DNA of 64,000 nucleotides from an uncultured Flavobacteriaceae bacterium (GTDB lineage Bacteria; Bacteroidota; Bacteroidia; Flavobacteriales; Flavobacteriaceae): the NCBI GenBank assembly GCA_947494205.1, contig CANLUH010000007.1, positions 124,001 through 188,000 on the forward strand. The letters are read 5' to 3'. The translations under genes were made by a program, and so were the position numbers. Below are positions 61,120-64,000 of this stretch, in pieces. Position 1 is the first letter of the stretch, and every line of letters starts with the position of its first letter. The notes beneath the pieces were generated by a model that saw only the letters and a list, made by a program, of their open reading frames with translations, had not been told where the DNA came from and did not search any database.

Positions 61120-62478
61120 TTAATAACAACCGTCTAGCATTTTAATAGCGGCCTCTCTATTATTCCATTTTTCGTAAAAGCGTTGCTCTTTTCTCTCAAG
61201 TGATAAATACTCATAACATCCTTTAAGTAAAGGTTCTATTAGCTTTTTATATTCCGATTTGTAAATTACAGTCTCTTCTCCTGTGGTTTTGTTTAAAATG
61301 ATCCATTCTTTGTTAAAAATGCCTCCTTCCGAATTCTTAATTTCATTGCCAGCAAGAGCAAATTCTATTGCATTAATATTATTTTTTAGAGATTCATTAT
61401 CACTTTTATCTAATGCTTCTTGATAAGTATTGTAACCTCCTAATTTAGCAAAGCCATCTCTAATAGCCATTAATTGTTCTGGTGTAGAAACTCTAATAAT
61501 ACTATCCATGTTGGTTGTGTAGTTATTGTCTTTTGCATCCTTTTTAACAGCTGCTTGTGCTAATGCATTAGTTCCTATAGCTGCCCCTTCTTTTACAAGT
61601 CCGGTTAAAAATGCGTTTGTAGTTGTTGGATTGGGGTTTCTAAACAATTGAAATGTATTACCATTAAATTGTTCTGTTACAAAAACACCATCGCGAACTG
61701 TATATGTAATAAGTTCTCCTTTTATCTTTTGAGAAAAAGTTGTTACATCTTTTGGTGTAAATTCTGTAAGTTTCCCAGAAACGTCTCTATGTAATATTTT
61801 TTTTGAATAAAATTTACCCATTATGTTTACTTGGGCAACTTCTCCAGAACATTCTTTTCTATTTGTTTTTATAGTTCCTTGGTAGAAGTTTTTTGCTAAT
61901 TTATTTAAGTTTTGTTGCGCTACTTCATCTTCACTAACGGTGTAACCGTAACGTTCTAAATCGCTAATTTTTCCTTTGTATTTTTTATCTGCTTTTAACT
62001 TGTAAGATGTTAAAACGCCGTCTTTTCTAGTTAATCGTAATTCGCCCTCATATCGCGTTCCATTTTTTAAAACAACATAACCTTCTCTTGGTACTGTTCC
62101 TGTAATTTCTTTTCCCATTACAGTACCTTTAGAGCGCCATTCGTACATACTTTCTGGGCTGTCATTAATAGGGCCTTGTGCTGTTTGCGTTGAAGTGTTT
62201 TCGGTCTTAAAATTTAATAAACCAAAAGACTTTAACGCAGCTGCTGGAAATTCTATTTTTTTACCATCACCTTCAAATACTATTTCGGTTACTTTAGATA
62301 CAGATCCTTTTAAAGAAATAGTTCCATCTAATCTTTTGCCAGATTTTAAAACAACAAATCCTGATTCTTGTTTCGTTTTCCCTCTTTTCCATTGGTAATT
62401 TTCTAAGGGAGTTTCACTAGTTTGCCCATTTGTACTAAATACTACAAATAGTATTAGAATTGAGAGTGCTTTTTTCAT
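61120..62478 (-). CDS. Exported protein of unknown function with repeated VVLKxGxR motif
   Basis: 452 aa, signal peptide (KKALSILILFVVFSTNGQ). A motif of the form GxVVLKxGxRxxGxIxL occurs twice (FVVLKSGKRLDGTISL at about 41-56 and YVVLKNGTRYEGELRL at about 128-143), with a third degenerate unit (GTIKTNRKECSGEVAQVNI). Each is preceded by YQWKRGKT or YEWRSKGT. This suggests tandem beta domains. The C-terminus is helical and charged. No family is recognised. A TAnnTTTG box lies 48 bp upstream. Confidence 0.7.
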   Translation of the reverse strand: MKKALSILILFVVFSTNGQTSETPLENYQWKRGKTKQESGFVVLKSGKRLDGTISLKGSVSKVTEIVFEGDGKKIEFPAAALKSFGLLNFKTENTSTQTAQGPINDSPESMYEWRSKGTVMGKEITGTVPREGYVVLKNGTRYEGELRLTRKDGVLTSYKLKADKKYKGKISDLERYGYTVSEDEVAQQNLNKLAKNFYQGTIKTNRKECSGEVAQVNIMGKFYSKKILHRDVSGKLTEFTPKDVTTFSQKIKGELITYTVRDGVFVTEQFNGNTFQLFRNPNPTTTNAFLTGLVKEGAAIGTNALAQAAVKKDAKDNNYTTNMDSIIRVSTPEQLMAIRDGFAKLGGYNTYQEALDKSDNESLKNNINAIEFALAGNEIKNSEGGIFNKEWIILNKTTGEETVIYKSEYKKLIEPLLKGCYEYLSLERKEQRFYEKWNNREAAIKMLDGCY

Positions 62479-62526
62479 GATAAATAATTGGTTACTAAAG
62501 TACTATTGATTTTTTTTTTACGATTT

Positions 62527-62534
62527 CAAAAGTA
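62527..62534 (-). promoter_or_regulatory. -7 promoter element of the 61120-62478 gene
   Basis: The minus strand reads TACTTTTG, an exact TAnnTTTG, 48 bp before the ATG at 62478. It is the same octamer as at 59697-59704. No -33 TTG at the expected distance. Confidence 0.45.
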
Positions 62535-62593
62535 AGATATATTTTACAACATAAAAAGTTACAAAGATTCTTTTGTTGTATTACAATATTAAT

Positions 62594-64000
62594 TTAGTAT
62601 TCCATTAAGGCTAATAATTCGCCTTCAAACTTATCTCTAGAAAGGTATTGATCTTCTAATTGGTTAATAAACGGTATTGGTGTTTCCAAACTAGCAACAC
62701 GCTTTACTGGTGCATCCAAAGACTCGAAACAATGTTCCATTATTAAAGCAGAAATATCACTAGCAATACCTCCGAATAAAGAATCTTCTTGCAGTATAAT
62801 GGCTTTCCCTGTTTTTTTAACCGATGCGTATATAGTTTCGGTATCTAATGGCTGTAACGAACGTAAATCTATTACATCTGCTTTTATACTTGGATGTTTA
62901 TCTAATGTATTTAATGCCCAATGTACAGCGGCACCGTAGGCTATTACTGTTATCTCCTCTCCTTCTCTAAGCATTGCAGCTTGTCCAAATGGAATAGTAA
63001 AATAATCTGTTGGTACTTCTTGGCGTATGCTTCTATATAATGCTTTATGTTCGAAAAACAATACTGGATTAGGATCGTTAATTGCTGTTGCCAATAGTCC
63101 TTTAGCATCTTTTGGAAACGCAGGATAAACCACTTTTAAACCTGGTGTTTTTGTAAACCATGCTTCGTTTGTTTGCGAATGGAATGGTCCAGCAGCAACT
63201 CCTGCTCCACAAGGCATGCGCAATACTGTATCTGCATTTTGGTTCCATCTATAATGAGATTTTGCCAAATAATTAACTACTGGGTTAAAACCAGAGGTTA
63301 CAAAATCTGAAAACTGTAACTCTACAACACTTTTTATACCAGCTATAGATAAACCCATTGCCGTTTCAATTATAGACGATTCGCAAATTGGTGTGTTACG
63401 AACTCTATCTTTTCCAAACTGCTCTACAAAGCCATCTGTAATTTTAAAAACACCACCATATTCGGCAACATCTTGCCCCATAATTACAAGGTCTTGATGT
63501 TGTTCCATAGATTGTTTCAGCCCTTCGGAAATAGCATCAACTAACCGTAATTTTTTTGTTTCTGAATTTTCTTTAATATTTTGATATTCAAATGATTGAT
63601 ATACATCATTTAATTCAACACTTTCAGACGATGTTAATTGTTCTTCTGCATTAGCAATACGTAATGCATTATCTATTTCTGTTTTAATTTCCACTTTAAA
63701 CGCTTCATCTAAAGTTTCCGTTAAAACACCTTCTTCAATTAAATATGTTCTGTAATTATTTATAGGATCTTTTTTAGCCCAAGCATCCATTAAATCCTGC
63801 GGTACATATTTAGTCCCACTGGCTTCTTCATGACCTCGCATTCTAAAGGTTTTAAACTCTAATAATACTGGACGTGGATTGTTTCTTATACTTTCTGCTA
63901 ATTCTGAAACTTTAGTATAAACTTCAATAATATTATTTCCATCTATAATATGCGATTCCATACCGTAACCTAATGCACGATCTGCTAAATCTTTACAATT
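62594..64000 (-). CDS. Fused E1 alpha/beta subunit of a 2-oxoacid dehydrogenase (3' part)
   Basis: The frame is open to the window edge: 13 codons before the ATG at 63961 read NCKDLADRALGYG, a normal E1-alpha sequence, so the gene starts outside. Visible are the end of E1-alpha (HIIDGNNIIEVY, RMRGHEEASGTKYVP) and, after a short linker, a complete E1-beta (LVIMGQDVAEYGGVF, CESSIIETAMGLSIAG, PCGAGVAAGPFHSQTNEAWF, VIDLRSLQPLDTETI). Fused E1 proteins are common in Flavobacteriia. They decarboxylate branched-chain 2-oxoacids or pyruvate with thiamine diphosphate and pass the acyl group to E2. E2 and E3 are not in view. Confidence 0.92.
   Translation of the reverse strand, partial: NCKDLADRALGYGMESHIIDGNNIIEVYTKVSELAESIRNNPRPVLLEFKTFRMRGHEEASGTKYVPQDLMDAWAKKDPINNYRTYLIEEGVLTETLDEAFKVEIKTEIDNALRIANAEEQLTSSESVELNDVYQSFEYQNIKENSETKKLRLVDAISEGLKQSMEQHQDLVIMGQDVAEYGGVFKITDGFVEQFGKDRVRNTPICESSIIETAMGLSIAGIKSVVELQFSDFVTSGFNPVVNYLAKSHYRWNQNADTVLRMPCGAGVAAGPFHSQTNEAWFTKTPGLKVVYPAFPKDAKGLLATAINDPNPVLFFEHKALYRSIRQEVPTDYFTIPFGQAAMLREGEEITVIAYGAAVHWALNTLDKHPSIKADVIDLRSLQPLDTETIYASVKKTGKAIILQEDSLFGGIASDISALIMEHCFESLDAPVKRVASLETPIPFINQLEDQYLSRDKFEGELLALMEY

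Noticed and set aside
63959-63961. ATG at 63961 as start of a stand-alone E1 protein
   Set aside because: The frame is open upstream to the window edge with typical E1-alpha residues (ADRALGYG), so the ATG is an internal Met.

Overview
The window is a stretch of low-GC (roughly one third G+C), densely packed bacterial chromosome. It points to Bacteroidota, most likely a marine member of the Flavobacteriaceae. The evidence is the bacillithiol enzyme BshA, type IX secretion (T9SS) C-terminal tails, a split LptD/MlaD/amidase envelope cluster, DUF4294, DUF2723 and DUF3817 proteins, a GH3-beta-lactamase fusion, and Bacteroidota-type promoters (TTG about 20 bp upstream of TAnnTTTG). No tRNA, rRNA, CRISPR array, phage or transposase gene was seen. 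The genus cannot be fixed from the sequence alone.

Layout. Positions 1-2.6 kb hold the tail of a sugar-kinase-like phosphotransferase, a GH109/Gfo-Idh lipoprotein and an unrecognised zincin-like protein. Positions 2.6-9.9 kb (minus strand) hold bshA, the GH3-beta-lactamase fusion, a DUF1493-like protein and a pair of bacterial PH-domain membrane proteins. Positions 10-15.5 kb (minus) form an envelope/redox cluster: SPOR amidase, MlaD-type MCE protein, membrane 4Fe-4S protein, two small proteins, a HAD-like protein and a CCG-type Fe-S protein. LptD is divergent from it. Positions 18.4-25.5 kb hold RidA, an alanine symporter, a TPR-LuxR-type regulator and a cold-shock RNA module (DEAD-box helicase, CspA, DbpA-like helicase). 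Positions 25.6-38.5 kb hold a GH113-like protein, an M16 protease, a first vanadium-haloperoxidase-like protein with a T9SS tail and assorted housekeeping genes.

Positions 38.6-51.7 kb form a cell-surface region. Two NTFIG-repeat surface proteins flank a second haloperoxidase-like protein and a glycosylation set: a TMTC-like GT-C/TPR protein, a DPM1-like GT2, a DUF2723 GT-C/TPR protein and a methyltransferase. The GT2 plausibly makes the polyprenyl-phosphate sugar that the two GT-C enzymes use on exported proteins. Positions 52-55.5 kb hold Nudix, PrsW, an unknown membrane protein, a Crp/Fnr regulator and a fatty-acid desaturase. Positions 55.7-58.9 kb hold a di-haem peroxidase and a PhoX-like lipoprotein. 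Positions 59-64 kb hold a cold-shock-domain protein, two secreted unknowns and a fused E1 alpha/beta 2-oxoacid dehydrogenase cut by the window end.

The least explained structure is at 60.7-61.1 kb. Two tandem micro-ORFs of 28 and 44 codons share a Trp-x3-basic-Arg-Tyr C-terminus and an ATCAATCAAAA leader. In the second leader ATCA is expanded to 10 exact copies, and the unit ends in a strong terminator. Intergenic palindromic elements at about 12.0, 27.1 and 55.5 kb are further non-coding features of interest.
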